Origin: an uncultured Christensenella sp.
GTDB taxonomy: Bacteria > Bacillota > Clostridia > Christensenellales > Borkfalkiaceae
DNA: 64,000 nucleotides
Reading direction: 5' to 3'
Assembly: GCA_910583855.1 (NCBI GenBank)
Contig: CAJTYL010000009.1
Coordinates: 7,065 to 71,064, forward strand
The translations under genes and the position numbers were made by a program. Shown here piece after piece: positions 31,540 to 40,354 of the stretch; position 1 is the stretch's first letter; each line of letters starts with the position of its first letter. The notes beneath the pieces were generated by a model. It searched no databases. It was not told the DNA's origin and saw nothing but the letters and a program-made list of their open reading frames with translations.

Positions 31540-34317
31540 ATGAGTAAAATAGTTTTTAAGGCAGGCGGCGTGGACCCGACGAAAGCAAAGCCCGCAAAAA
31601 AAACCGAAAAAAAGCAAGAGGTCGTTGAAAAGCCGTCCGACGAGGCGACGGAAGAGCTTTCCGCCGTTGCAAGTACGGACGAGGCTGTACAGATAGCTTT
31701 ATTTCCCGGCGACGAGCATCCATTGCGCGACGACGCGGCGGAAACGACTGCCCAGCAGAAGGAAGCTTTTGATAAGCAGAAAATTATCAAATATTTCAAG
31801 GCGCACCCTAAAAAAGCCGTTTCAACCAAGGTTGAAAGGTTTTCGCCGAAGCTTAACAAGGGGCTTAAAGCCGAACAGGTAGAGACGCGGTTCAAGCAGT
31901 TCTTATTCAATGATACGAATAAGAAGTACTCCCGTTCGTATGCAAGTATCTTTATCGGGAATATCTGCACGTTCTTCAACCTCTTATGTCTTTTTGCGGC
32001 TATCGCGCTCCTTATTGCAAATACGCAGGGATTTTCCAACTATCTTGTAATAGTTATCACCACCGCGAACGTTGCAATCGGCATTATTCAGGAAATACGC
32101 TCGAAGCTGTCAATTGACAAGCTGTCTATTCTTGCCAAAAATACCGTCAAGGTAATACGCGACGGGGAAACGGTTGAGATACCCGTGCAGGAAATAGTTC
32201 TCGACGACGTAATTATCCTTGATTTGGGAAGTCAGGTACCCGCAGACTGTATACTTGCCGAGGGCTCGGTAGAAGTAAACGAAAGCCTTTTAACGGGTGA
32301 ATCCATTGCCATAAAGAAGCAAATCGGCGATATTCTTTATGCGGGCAGTTTCATTGCAAGCGGCAGCGGAAAATTCAGGGTTGAAAAAGTCGGTAAGGAA
32401 ACCTATCTTGAAAAGTTGACTTCAAAGGCGAAAAAATATAAGCGCCCCAACTCCGAGCTGATGAACTCGACCAAGCTGATTATAAAGTGCGTGTCGCTGC
32501 TCATTATACCCATTGCAATCGGCACGTTCCTTACGACCTACGGCTTTATTAAAAACGTAGACCCGGATACCTATATTGCGCAGGATACGATTTACAAAAA
32601 CGTAGTTGAAGCAGACGGCGGAATTAACGTGAACGTTAACTACGCGCTTCAACGGACATGTACCGTGGTTATAGGTATGATTCCTTCGGGAATGCTATTG
32701 CTTACGAGTATTGCGCTTGCCGTGGGTATTATGCGACTAACGAAGTCCAACACCCTCGTTCAGGATATGTATTCCCTTGAAATGCTGGCGCGCGTAAACG
32801 TTCTTTGCCTTGACAAGACGGGAACGATTACCGACGGCAGAATGAGAGTTAACGATACCATTATTTTAAACACCGTCAAAGATTATTCCTTAAACGATAT
32901 TATGGGAAGCCTTTTAAGGGAGCTTGACGGCAACAACCAGACCTCTATCGCGCTTAACAACCACTTCGGTTACAACGACAAGTTTGCGGCAACGGCGAAG
33001 ATACCCTTCTCATCCAAGAGAAAGCTTTCAGCCGTAACGTTTGACGAAGCCGGAACATTTGCGATGGGAGCACCGGAATTCGTACTTAAACCTTACCCCG
33101 CGAAGGTTGAAAAGATAGTTAAACAGTATGCGCAGATGGGCTTGCGCGTTATAGTGCTTGCGCACTCGCCTTCCCCCATCGTGGGCGACAAGCTACCTTC
33201 GATTTTGAAGCCAATTGCGATAATTTCGATTGCCGATAACGTTCGCGAGGACGCGATTGACACCATTAAGTGGTTCAAGGACAACGAAGTTAACGTAAAA
33301 GTTATTTCGGGCGATAACCCCGTAACTGTTTCGGAAGTTGCCAAGCGCGCGGGAATTGCGAATGCGGAAAAGTTCATTTCACTCGACGGGCTGAACGATA
33401 CTGAGGTTGAAAACGTTGCAAACAAGTACACCGTGTTCGGACGAGTTTCACCCGAACAGAAGGCGATACTCGTCCGCTCTATTAAGTCGCAGGGCAACAC
33501 CGTTGCGATGACTGGCGACGGCGTAAACGATATTCTTGCGCTTAAAGAAGCCGACTGCGCAATCTCGGTTGCTTCGGGCAGCGAGGCGGCAAGAAACGTA
33601 TCTCACCTTGTGTTGATGGACAACAACTTCAACTCAATGCCAAAGATAGTTGCAGAGGGCAGGCGCGTTATAAATAATATTAAAAACTCGTCCTCGCTGT
33701 ACCTGATGAAGACGCTGTTTACCGCCATACTCGCGTTTATCTGCATCTGTATGGGTAAACCCTATCTGTTTATGCCTCAGAATATGCTTCTTTTGGAAAC
33801 GGCGATAATAGGCGCGCCCTCTTTCTTCCTTTCGTTGCAACCCAACAAGGACAGGGTACAGGGCAAGTTTATCACACACGTTATGAGCGGAGCCGTCACC
33901 GGCGCAGTGCTAATGATACTGAGCACTATGGCAATGTATCTTACGGACATATTCGACCACGAAGAGTTCGGGGCGCACTATCAGGCAATGTGTATGATAG
34001 CAATGACTTTCTCGGGCTTCGTAATGGTTTTCCGAACCTGTCAGCCATTCAACGTTTACCGAGGAGTGCTATGTTTAGTCGTATTCGGAATACTCGTAGG
34101 CGCGTACTCAATAACGCCGCTTACAAACGCGCTTTTATATACGGGCTGGGATAAATTAGTTTGGGACTACGCGAAAGTTCTGACGATTGTCGTGGTAATA
34201 GAAGCCTCGTTCCCTATATCGGGGTGGTTGCAAGAGCTGTCGCATATGATATTCCCCTCGACGACTAAAAAGAAGGATAAAGAAGTCAAAGACAAAGAAA
34301 AGAGAAAGAAAATATAA
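31540..34317 (+). CDS. Cation-translocating P-type ATPase, CtpE-like
   Basis: Membrane ion pump of 925 aa. Parts in order: a charged N-terminal extension of about 100 residues (Lys/Ala/Glu-rich), two helices, actuator domain with LLTGES, and TM4 with the IPSGMLLLTS ion-site segment. Then come the phosphorylation site CLDKTGTITDG, a nucleotide domain, the hinge TGDGVNDILALKEAD and six C-terminal helices. The proline-serine-glycine TM4 site and the NSSSLYLMKTLF segment resemble the CtpE group (calcium/magnesium type in actinobacteria). The ion is not proven. The C-terminus is Lys-rich. It is divergent from serS with its own promoter. Confidence 0.88.
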   Translation: MSKIVFKAGGVDPTKAKPAKKTEKKQEVVEKPSDEATEELSAVASTDEAVQIALFPGDEHPLRDDAAETTAQQKEAFDKQKIIKYFKAHPKKAVSTKVERFSPKLNKGLKAEQVETRFKQFLFNDTNKKYSRSYASIFIGNICTFFNLLCLFAAIALLIANTQGFSNYLVIVITTANVAIGIIQEIRSKLSIDKLSILAKNTVKVIRDGETVEIPVQEIVLDDVIILDLGSQVPADCILAEGSVEVNESLLTGESIAIKKQIGDILYAGSFIASGSGKFRVEKVGKETYLEKLTSKAKKYKRPNSELMNSTKLIIKCVSLLIIPIAIGTFLTTYGFIKNVDPDTYIAQDTIYKNVVEADGGINVNVNYALQRTCTVVIGMIPSGMLLLTSIALAVGIMRLTKSNTLVQDMYSLEMLARVNVLCLDKTGTITDGRMRVNDTIILNTVKDYSLNDIMGSLLRELDGNNQTSIALNNHFGYNDKFAATAKIPFSSKRKLSAVTFDEAGTFAMGAPEFVLKPYPAKVEKIVKQYAQMGLRVIVLAHSPSPIVGDKLPSILKPIAIISIADNVREDAIDTIKWFKDNEVNVKVISGDNPVTVSEVAKRAGIANAEKFISLDGLNDTEVENVANKYTVFGRVSPEQKAILVRSIKSQGNTVAMTGDGVNDILALKEADCAISVASGSEAARNVSHLVLMDNNFNSMPKIVAEGRRVINNIKNSSSLYLMKTLFTAILAFICICMGKPYLFMPQNMLLLETAIIGAPSFFLSLQPNKDRVQGKFITHVMSGAVTGAVLMILSTMAMYLTDIFDHEEFGAHYQAMCMIAMTFSGFVMVFRTCQPFNVYRGVLCLVVFGILVGAYSITPLTNALLYTGWDKLVWDYAKVLTIVVVIEASFPISGWLQELSHMIFPSTTKKKDKEVKDKEKRKKI

Positions 34318-34321
34318 TATA

Positions 34322-34387
34322 AACCCTCATCCGTCTTTTTCTCATACTTACGAAAAAGACACCTTCCCCACTACGGGGAAGGCTTAA
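34322..34387. repeat. Dispersed CTCATCCGTC / CCTTCCCC hairpin repeat, copy 1
   Basis: Starts CCCTCATCCGTC, contains a short inner inverted repeat, and ends CCTTCCCCACTACGGGGAAGG. Similar copies are at 35164 and 42577. This type of repeat is frequent between genes in Clostridia. Confidence 0.8.
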
Positions 34388-34403
34388 ATTCTGAATTAAA
34401 AGT

Positions 34404-34437
34404 CCCGCCCGCGATAACTCGCGGGCGGGTTAATTTT
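34404..34437 (+). terminator. Terminator after P-type ATPase
   Basis: Arms CCCGCCCGCGA (34404-34414) and TCGCGGGCGGG (34419-34429), then TTAATTTTATT. The 34440-34540 stretch after it holds no supportable gene. Confidence 0.8.
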
Positions 34438-34542
34438 ATTCAGGGTTGCGTAGAGCGCAAAGATTCCTGCTCTTCTGTACGGCGGCGACGTCGGTACAAC
34501 GGAATGACATATTGGAGCATAGGAGTTTTATAACTGTATCTT

Positions 34543-34749
34543 TTAATTTTTTAAGCCTAACAAATAATCAGCACTTAAATTGCACTTTTCGCAAATCAAA
34601 TAAATGCTTTCTGCATTTGGCTGAATTTTCCCAGTCGTCCAATCTGATACACTCATAGCGGATACCCCCACTTGCTCGGCAAATTTGCGCTTACTTAATC
34701 CATTTTCCGTTAAATACTCGTTCAATCTTAATGCTAATAAATTTTTCAT
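34543..34749 (-). CDS. XRE-family repressor (cassette 1)
   Basis: About 68 aa, almost entirely a helix-turn-helix domain: LNEYLTENGLSKRKFAEQVGVSAMSVSDWTTGKIQPNAESIYLICEKCNLSADYLLG. The recognition helix is near SAMSVSDW. The start is placed at the internal ATG at 34749. It is divergent from a 92 aa gene. The shared 98 bp between them carries three copies of a TAAGA-type inverted site, one of them lying inside the divergent promoter, so autoregulation is likely. Confidence 0.85.
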   Translation of the reverse strand: MKNLLALRLNEYLTENGLSKRKFAEQVGVSAMSVSDWTTGKIQPNAESIYLICEKCNLSADYLLGLKN

Positions 34750-34758
34750 AATAATATT

Positions 34759-34830
34759 GTAAGACATATTTTATTTGAAATCATTGACATAAGACATATC
34801 TTATGATAAAATGTGTACAATATATCTTAC
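34759..34830. promoter_or_regulatory. Three operator-like sites and divergent promoter (cassette 1)
   Basis: Sites GTAAGACATATTTTAT (34759-34774), ATAAGACATATCTTAT (34789-34804) and GTACAATATATCTTAC (34815-34830) share the inverted core TAAGA-N4-TCTTA. On the plus strand TTGACA (34784-34789), 17 nt and TAAAAT (34807-34812) form a promoter whose spacer is the central site. Confidence 0.75.
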
Positions 34831-34847
34831 GGTACGGAGGTAAAAAT

Positions 34848-35123
34848 ATGAATAACTCACTAATTGTTGACCTTGCTTTTGACGGGGATAGTTACAGGGA
34901 TAATATTAAACTGCTTGAGGACGAAGAATACAAAAAGAACGACAAGATATTTTGGGAAATTTGCGAAAAGCTTTTAATGAACTTACCCCAAGAAGAACGG
35001 AAAAAGATTGACTATGACTTATTCCTTGCGCTGGGCGGTATTGAAAGCGCAATCGAAGAGTTATTTTTTAAAGAGGGCTTTAAACTCGGGCTTAAAATCG
35101 GCGCGCAAAACTTTTTAGACTGA
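34848..35123 (+). CDS. Small acidic protein of XRE cassette 1, unknown
   Basis: About 91 aa, acidic, helical, no membrane segment (SLIVDLAFDGDSYRDNIKLLEDEEYKK to EELFFKEGFKLGLKIGAQNF). Strong ribosome site GGAGG before ATG 34848; an earlier in-frame ATG lacks one. It resembles small proteins encoded divergently from repressors in prophages and integrative elements (DUF6809-like). Expression is expected to be controlled by the adjacent XRE protein. Confidence 0.7.
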   Translation: MNNSLIVDLAFDGDSYRDNIKLLEDEEYKKNDKIFWEICEKLLMNLPQEERKKIDYDLFLALGGIESAIEELFFKEGFKLGLKIGAQNFLD

Positions 35124-35128
35124 AAAGA

Positions 35129-35156
35129 ACCACCCGCATTGCGGGTGGTCTTTCAT
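35129..35156 (+). terminator. Terminator after cassette 1
   Basis: Hairpin ACCACCCGC / GCGGGTGGT then CTTTCATTTT. The same arms recur at 42927 and 63529. Confidence 0.75.
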
Positions 35157-35163
35157 TTTAAAA

Positions 35164-35230
35164 CAATACCTCATCCGTCTTAACATCGCTTTGCTACGGT
35201 TAAGCCACCTTCCCATTAGGGGAAGGCTTA
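35164..35230. repeat. Dispersed CTCATCCGTC / CCTTCCCC hairpin repeat, copy 2
   Basis: CCTCATCCGTC, inner inverted repeat (CTTAACATCG with CGGTTAAG), CCTTCCCATTAGGGGAAGG. It ends at the gyrA stop codon. Confidence 0.8.
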
Positions 35231-37780
35231 TTCATTGTCGCTGTTGTCGACGCCTTCGGCTAAATCTTCGGGGGTAGCTTCTTCGGGAACCGCGGTTTCC
35301 GCTTCGTCGTCGCGTTCGGTGACGGCAACCGTAGCAACGAGTCCGTCTTTAAGGCGCATTAGCCTTACGCCGCGGGCAGCTCTGCCTATGGTCGAGATTG
35401 ACGAGCAGTGCATTCTTATAATCGTTCCGCCGTCCGAGATTATCATAATATCGTCGTCGTCGGTTACTTGTTTAAGATTGATAAGACTACCCGTTACCTC
35501 GTTGAAGGTACCAGCCTTTATGCCCTTACCTGCTCTGCCCTGCAAGCGGTAATCTTCCACTCTGCTACGCTTGCCATAGCCGCCAGTGGTTACGGTTAAG
35601 ATATCTTTGCTTTCGTCGATTACGAGCATATCAACGAGCGCGTCGTTTGCGCCTATCTTCATAGCCTTGACGCCTGCGGTGTCCCTGCCCATAGAGCGGA
35701 CGCCCGACTCGTTGAAGCGGATACATTTTCCGCCCTTGGAGGCAATCATTAGTTCGTCGTCGCCCGTAGTGAACTGAACGGATATAAGGCTGTCGCCCTC
35801 GTTTAATTTTATTGCGATTTTGCCGTTTCTGTTGATGCGGGTAAACTCTTCGAGTTTGGTCTTTTTAATTAATCCGTTTCTGGTTGCAAAGGCGATAAAG
35901 CCCTGCGCGTCCGCCTGTACGGGAATAATCGTGGTTATCTTTTCGTTCTGCTCTATCTGGACGAGGTTTACGATAGCCCTGCCGCGCGCCGTACGCTGCG
36001 CTTCGGGAATTTCGTAAGCCTTTATGCGGTAAACCCTGCCGCGGTCCGAGAAAAGAAGCAAATAGTCGTGAGATGAGCATACGAACATTCTTTCGACGAA
36101 GTCCTCTTCCTTCGGGCGGTGCGCCGTTATTCCCTTGCCGCCGCGGTTCTGCGCGTGGTATTCTGAAACGGGAAGGCGTTTTACATAGCCCGTATGGGTC
36201 ATCGAAATTACGACCTGTTCAACGGGGATTAAGTCCTCGTCCTCTATTGCTCCGCTGAAATCTACCGCGATTTCCGTCTTTCTGTCGGAAGGATACTTAC
36301 GCTTGGTTTCGAGAAGGTCGGTCTTGATAATGTCAAGCACTCTGCTTTCGTTTGCAAGAATATCCTTGAAATCCGCGATAGCCGCTTCCAAACCTGCAAG
36401 CTCTTCGTTGAGCTTGTCTACTTCCAAATGGGAAATTCTGAAAAGCCTTAACTCGGCAACCGCCGTAGCCTGTCTTTCGTCCAGCGCGAACTTTGCGGTA
36501 AGCTGTTGAACGCAGTCGGTCTTGTCCTTTGCGTTTTTGCACACTTCTACTACTTCGTTTATGCTTGCCTGAGCGATAACGAGTCCGCGTAGAATGTGGG
36601 CGCGCTCTTCGGTCTTTGCCAAGTCGTATTTGGTACGGCGGACGATTACGTCCTTCTGATGCTCTAAGTAATAGTAAAGGCACTCTTTAAGGTTCAGAAC
36701 TCTCGGCGTGCCGTCAACCAGCGCAAGCATTATAATGCCGTCCGATACCTGCAGGTTAGTGTGCTTGTATAAAAGGTTTAAAACGACTTGCGCGTTTGCG
36801 TCCTTCTTTATCTCGATAACAATACGCATACCGTCGCGGTCGGACTCTTCGCGGATGTCGGAGATGCCTTCAATCTTCTTATTCTTTACGAGGTCGGCAA
36901 TCTGCTCGACGAGCTTTGCCTTGTTGACCTGATAGGGAATTTCGGTGACTATTATTCTCGTTTTGGTCTGGTTGCCGCTCTGATACTCCTCGATTTCGCA
37001 ACGGGAGCGGATGATTATACTGCCGCGCCCCGTTCTGTAAGCCTTCTTTATGCCGCTTCTGCCCATTATGAGGGCGCCCGTAGGGAAGTCTGGAGCGGTG
37101 ATGTATTCCATAAGCTCGTCAACCTCGATGTCGGGGTTATCGATTAGGGCTACCACGCCGTCAATACACTCGCCGAGGTTGTGGGGCGGAATGTTAGTCG
37201 CCATACCTACGGCGATACCGTCCGAACCGTTTACGAGCATATTGGGGAAGCGCGCTGGCAAAACCGCGGGCTGCAAGCCCGTATCGTCGAACGTCGGGTA
37301 GAAGTCAACCGTTTCTTTATCCAAATCTCTGAGCATTTCGGAGGCAAGCTTGGTCATTCTCGCTTCCGTATACCTCATTGCGGCGGCGGGGTCGCCGTCG
37401 ACCGAACCGAAGTTGCCGTGCCCGTCGACGAGTGGAAAGTTTATGGAAAAGTCCTGCGCAAGCCTGACGAGCGCATCGTAAACCGAGCTGTCGCCGTGGG
37501 GGTGATATTTACCTAAGCAATCACCGACGATACGCGCGCATTTTCTGAAGGGTTTATCGTAGGTCAACCCTAGCTCGTGCATAGAATATAAAATTCTGCG
37601 GTGGACGGGCTTTAAACCGTCCCTTACGTCGGGAATAGCGCGGGATACGTTGACTGCCATTGCGTAGGCGATGAATGATTTTTTTAATTCTTCGTCAACT
37701 TCTCTGTCCAAAAGCTTTGTCATTTCGAGCGTTCGTTTAAATTCTTCGGTAAGCTCGGGACTGGTTTCTTTTTTAGCCAT
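35228..37780 (-). CDS. gyrA: DNA gyrase subunit A
   Basis: ATP-dependent type II topoisomerase subunit that cuts and rejoins DNA. The 850 aa protein starts the breakage domain at about residue 30 (SRAIPDVRDGLKPVHRRIL). The quinolone-resistance region includes HPHGDSSVYD, with Ser and Asp at the usual positions, and the catalytic Tyr is in AAMRYTEARM. Six C-terminal beta-pinwheel repeats follow, with the GyrA-box QNRGGKGI near 555. An acidic tail ends it. It lies 18 bp downstream of gyrB. Confidence 0.98.
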   Translation of the reverse strand: MAKKETSPELTEEFKRTLEMTKLLDREVDEELKKSFIAYAMAVNVSRAIPDVRDGLKPVHRRILYSMHELGLTYDKPFRKCARIVGDCLGKYHPHGDSSVYDALVRLAQDFSINFPLVDGHGNFGSVDGDPAAAMRYTEARMTKLASEMLRDLDKETVDFYPTFDDTGLQPAVLPARFPNMLVNGSDGIAVGMATNIPPHNLGECIDGVVALIDNPDIEVDELMEYITAPDFPTGALIMGRSGIKKAYRTGRGSIIIRSRCEIEEYQSGNQTKTRIIVTEIPYQVNKAKLVEQIADLVKNKKIEGISDIREESDRDGMRIVIEIKKDANAQVVLNLLYKHTNLQVSDGIIMLALVDGTPRVLNLKECLYYYLEHQKDVIVRRTKYDLAKTEERAHILRGLVIAQASINEVVEVCKNAKDKTDCVQQLTAKFALDERQATAVAELRLFRISHLEVDKLNEELAGLEAAIADFKDILANESRVLDIIKTDLLETKRKYPSDRKTEIAVDFSGAIEDEDLIPVEQVVISMTHTGYVKRLPVSEYHAQNRGGKGITAHRPKEEDFVERMFVCSSHDYLLLFSDRGRVYRIKAYEIPEAQRTARGRAIVNLVQIEQNEKITTIIPVQADAQGFIAFATRNGLIKKTKLEEFTRINRNGKIAIKLNEGDSLISVQFTTGDDELMIASKGGKCIRFNESGVRSMGRDTAGVKAMKIGANDALVDMLVIDESKDILTVTTGGYGKRSRVEDYRLQGRAGKGIKAGTFNEVTGSLINLKQVTDDDDIMIISDGGTIIRMHCSSISTIGRAARGVRLMRLKDGLVATVAVTERDDEAETAVPEEATPEDLAEGVDNSDNE

Positions 37781-37798
37781 ACTCTTTCTCCTCCACTA

Positions 37799-39724
37799 TT
37801 AAACGTCCAACTCTTCAACGAGTTTTGCGTTGTCTTCTATGAACTGTCTTCTCAGCTCGGGCTGTTCGCCCATTAAAAGCGAGAACAGTCTGTCGGCTTC
37901 TATTGCATCCTCTACCTTCATTCTTACGAGGGTACGCCTTGCCGGGTCCATAGTCGTCTCCCAAAGCTGTTCCTTGTCCATTTCGCCGAGACCCTTATAG
38001 CGTTGAAGCTCGAACTTGCCGTTATAGGTGTTTCTGAAGTCTTCCAAAGCCTTGTCGTCGTAAAGGTAGGTGTCGGGTATGCCTTTACCGGAAACTTTAT
38101 AAAGTGGCGGCTGTGCGGCGTATACGTGCCCGTTTTCGACAAGGGGACGCATATAGCGGAAGAAAAACGTAAGAAGTAATATTCTGATGTGTGAGCCGTC
38201 TACGTCGGCGTCGGTCATTATGATTATGCGGTCGTAACGGAGCTTGCTTTCGTCGAAATTTTCCTGTATGCCGCAGCCGAACGCCGTTATCATCGCCTTG
38301 ATTTCTTCGTTTTCGAGTACGCGGTTGATGCGAACCTTTTCAACGTTTAAAATTTTACCGCGGAGGGGCAGAATTGCCTGAAAGCGTCTGTCGCGACCCT
38401 GCTTTGCCGTACCGCCTGCGGAGTCGCCCTCAACGATGTAGATTTCGCAGAGTTCCGAACGCTTGTCCGAACAGTCCGCAAGCTTGCCGGGGAGCTTCGT
38501 GCTCTCGAGGACGCCCTTTCTGTGGGTTTCTTCCCTTGCAAGCCTTGCCGCTTCCCGCGCGCGCTGCGCCGTGATACAGCGCATTATAAGTTCTTTGGTT
38601 TCGGCGGGGTGTTCTTCGAGGTAAGTGCCAAACTTATCGGTGACGGACTTCTGCACGAAGCCCCTTACATAGGTCGAGCAAAGCTTTGCTTTGGTCTGGC
38701 TTTCGTACTGTGCGTCGGCAATCTTCACGGAAACGACTGCGGTGATGCCCTCTCTTACGTCGTCGCCAGAAAGCTTTTCGCTGTCCTTTAAAATATTAAG
38801 TCTTTTACCTGCGTCGTTTATGACTTTTGTGAGCGCGGCTTTGAAGCCGTCGAGATGGGTGCCGCCGTCGGGTTGGCGGATATTGTTAGAGAAGGGGAAA
38901 ATCTGCTCCGAATAACCGTCGTTGTACTGAATTGCGATTTCAAGGAACTTATCGTCCCCCTCGCTGTCCTCAAAGTAAACGGGCTTTTCAAACAGAACGT
39001 TCTTACCCTTGTTTATATCCTCTATAAAGTGTACTACGCCGCCCTCGTAGCAGAAATCGTCGTGGCGTTCCTTTTCACCGCGGAGGTCTGTAAGCGTGAG
39101 CTTCAAACCCTTGTTGAGGTACGAAAGCTCCCTTAAAAGAGTTTTTAAAGTATCGTAGTTAAACTCAGTGGTTTCAAGAATGGTTGCGTCAGGGTGGAAG
39201 GTAATCGTCGTGCCTGTTTCCTCCGTATCGCCCACTATTTTAAGCGGTTCTTCGGGAATACCGCAGTGATAGACCTGACGGTATCTGTGACCGTTCTGGC
39301 AAACCTCCGCAGTGAGCGTATCGGAAAGCGCGTTTACACAGGAAACGCCCACACCGTGCAGACCTGAAGAAATTTTATAGCCGCCAGCCTTGTTGCCGCC
39401 GCCGAACTTGCCGCCCGCGTTGAGGTTGGTTAAAGCAAGCTCTACGCCGCTTATTCCTGTATCGGAGTTGATGCCGGTGGGAATACCCCTTCCGTTGTCC
39501 TTAATACTGCACGAACCGTCCTCGGTTATAATAACGTCAACGGTGTCGCAATAGCCAGCCAAGGCTTCGTCAATGGAGTTGTCTATAACTTCCCTTACGA
39601 GGCAGTGCAGGCCCTTTTCATCGGTGGGTCCGATATACATACCGGGATGCTCGCGGACGGGCTCCAGACCCTTTAACGCGCGCAGGGAATTGGCGTCGTA
39701 ATTGTTCTCGATTTTATCAGGCAT
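37799..39724 (-). CDS. gyrB: DNA gyrase subunit B
   Basis: ATPase subunit of gyrase, 641 aa. GHKL ATP site: EVIDNSIDEALAG, DNGRGIPTG and GLHGVGVSCVNALS. The TOPRIM domain has EGDSAGGTAKQGRDR and the metal-binding DADVDGSHIR. The C-terminus ends KGLGEMDKEQLWETTMDP and LMGEQPELRRQFIE, as expected. It is preceded by a leader of about 220 nt. Confidence 0.98.
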   Translation of the reverse strand: MPDKIENNYDANSLRALKGLEPVREHPGMYIGPTDEKGLHCLVREVIDNSIDEALAGYCDTVDVIITEDGSCSIKDNGRGIPTGINSDTGISGVELALTNLNAGGKFGGGNKAGGYKISSGLHGVGVSCVNALSDTLTAEVCQNGHRYRQVYHCGIPEEPLKIVGDTEETGTTITFHPDATILETTEFNYDTLKTLLRELSYLNKGLKLTLTDLRGEKERHDDFCYEGGVVHFIEDINKGKNVLFEKPVYFEDSEGDDKFLEIAIQYNDGYSEQIFPFSNNIRQPDGGTHLDGFKAALTKVINDAGKRLNILKDSEKLSGDDVREGITAVVSVKIADAQYESQTKAKLCSTYVRGFVQKSVTDKFGTYLEEHPAETKELIMRCITAQRAREAARLAREETHRKGVLESTKLPGKLADCSDKRSELCEIYIVEGDSAGGTAKQGRDRRFQAILPLRGKILNVEKVRINRVLENEEIKAMITAFGCGIQENFDESKLRYDRIIIMTDADVDGSHIRILLLTFFFRYMRPLVENGHVYAAQPPLYKVSGKGIPDTYLYDDKALEDFRNTYNGKFELQRYKGLGEMDKEQLWETTMDPARRTLVRMKVEDAIEADRLFSLLMGEQPELRRQFIEDNAKLVEELDV

Positions 39725-39950
39725 ATTAACCCCCTGAAATTTATTTTTATATTAATCAAGGCGCAACCCAAAATCACATTTTTGGGTTAGCGCACTCAAT
39801 TTGCGCATATCTACGGCTCACCGGAAGTGAATTGGCGCAACTATATAATTGTGTGTCCTTAAATGCTGCGCCAAGAGAAACTTGGTTTCTAAAAAACACG
39901 AAATATTTTACGCGCAGAATAGCGCAAAATATTTGTAAGCCGATTTTTTT
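39725..39950 (-). other. Long 5' leader of gyrB
   Basis: About 220 nt between promoter and gyrB ATG without a gene. It contains a hairpin with arms ACCCAAAA and TTTTGGGT (flanked by GCGC pairs, 39762-39794) and a second pairing of ACCAAG with CTTGGT. GGGGGT precedes the start codon. I do not recognise a known riboswitch. Confidence 0.5.
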
Positions 39951-39951
39951 T

Positions 39952-39980
39952 ATTATACCATATTATATAATCGAATGCAA
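39952..39980 (-). promoter_or_regulatory. Promoter of gyrB-gyrA
   Basis: On the minus strand TTGCAT (39975-39980), 17 nt, TATAAT (39952-39957). Confidence 0.78.
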
Positions 39981-40041
39981 GAATTTGAAGAAAAAAATAC
40001 AGAAACAGCATAAAATTTTTGCCGACGGACATACTTTTTTT

Positions 40042-40197
40042 ATGGAAAAATTTAACTGTAAAAATATGCCCGACACGGACTTCGTAAACGAAGTGTTCGA
40101 ATGCGGAAATTGCGGCAATCACGTATGCAAAACGCAAGCAGAAATATGGGGCAGAATTTGCCCGCATTGCTTCGGTAAGCTGTATAGAATAAGCTGA
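40042..40197 (+). CDS. Small zinc-ribbon protein
   Basis: 51 aa from ATG 40042. The second half is a four-Cys zinc ribbon: FECGNCGNHVCKTQAEIWGR then ICPHCFGKLYRI (CxxC and CxxC pairs about 17 residues apart). The longer in-frame extension upstream overlaps the gyrB promoter and looks non-coding. No strong ribosome site is seen. Similar lone zinc ribbons are often annotated as hydrogenase-maturation-like or rubredoxin-like; function unknown. Confidence 0.6.
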   Translation: MEKFNCKNMPDTDFVNEVFECGNCGNHVCKTQAEIWGRICPHCFGKLYRIS

Positions 40198-40228
40198 GTT
40201 TCAGCTTAAAACCCTCACTATTGATTAT

Positions 40229-40306
40229 CTGAAAAAGATTCTTCACTGCGTTCAGAATGACAATACCGTGCGCAAAGTATAGCTAACGCTCACGCAGAAT
40301 GACTAT
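40229..40306. repeat. Dispersed TTCTTCACTGCGTTCAGAATGAC repeat region
   Basis: Contains GATTCTTCACTGCG followed by TTCAGAATGACA, then a second partial unit (CGCAGAATGAC). Other copies are near 41386, 52079, 58498 and 63664. Read on the other strand, one frame of this repeat gives the frequent HSERSEE string. Confidence 0.8.
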
Positions 40307-40311
40307 ACAAT

Positions 40312-40347
40312 AAAATCCGCCCGCGCAAAACTGCGCGGGCGGATTTT
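40312..40347 (-). terminator. Bidirectional terminator
   Basis: Arms AAAATCCGCCCGCGC and GCGCGGGCGGATTTT are perfect. It ends the yabP-to-peptidase operon on the minus strand and may stop the zinc-ribbon gene. Confidence 0.9.
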
Positions 40348-40354
40348 ATATAAG

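Noticed and set aside
39832..40041. N-terminal 70 codons ahead of the zinc-ribbon protein
   Set aside because: They overlap the gyrB leader and promoter on the other strand and look like unconstrained A/T-rich sequence; the ATG at 40042 is preferred.
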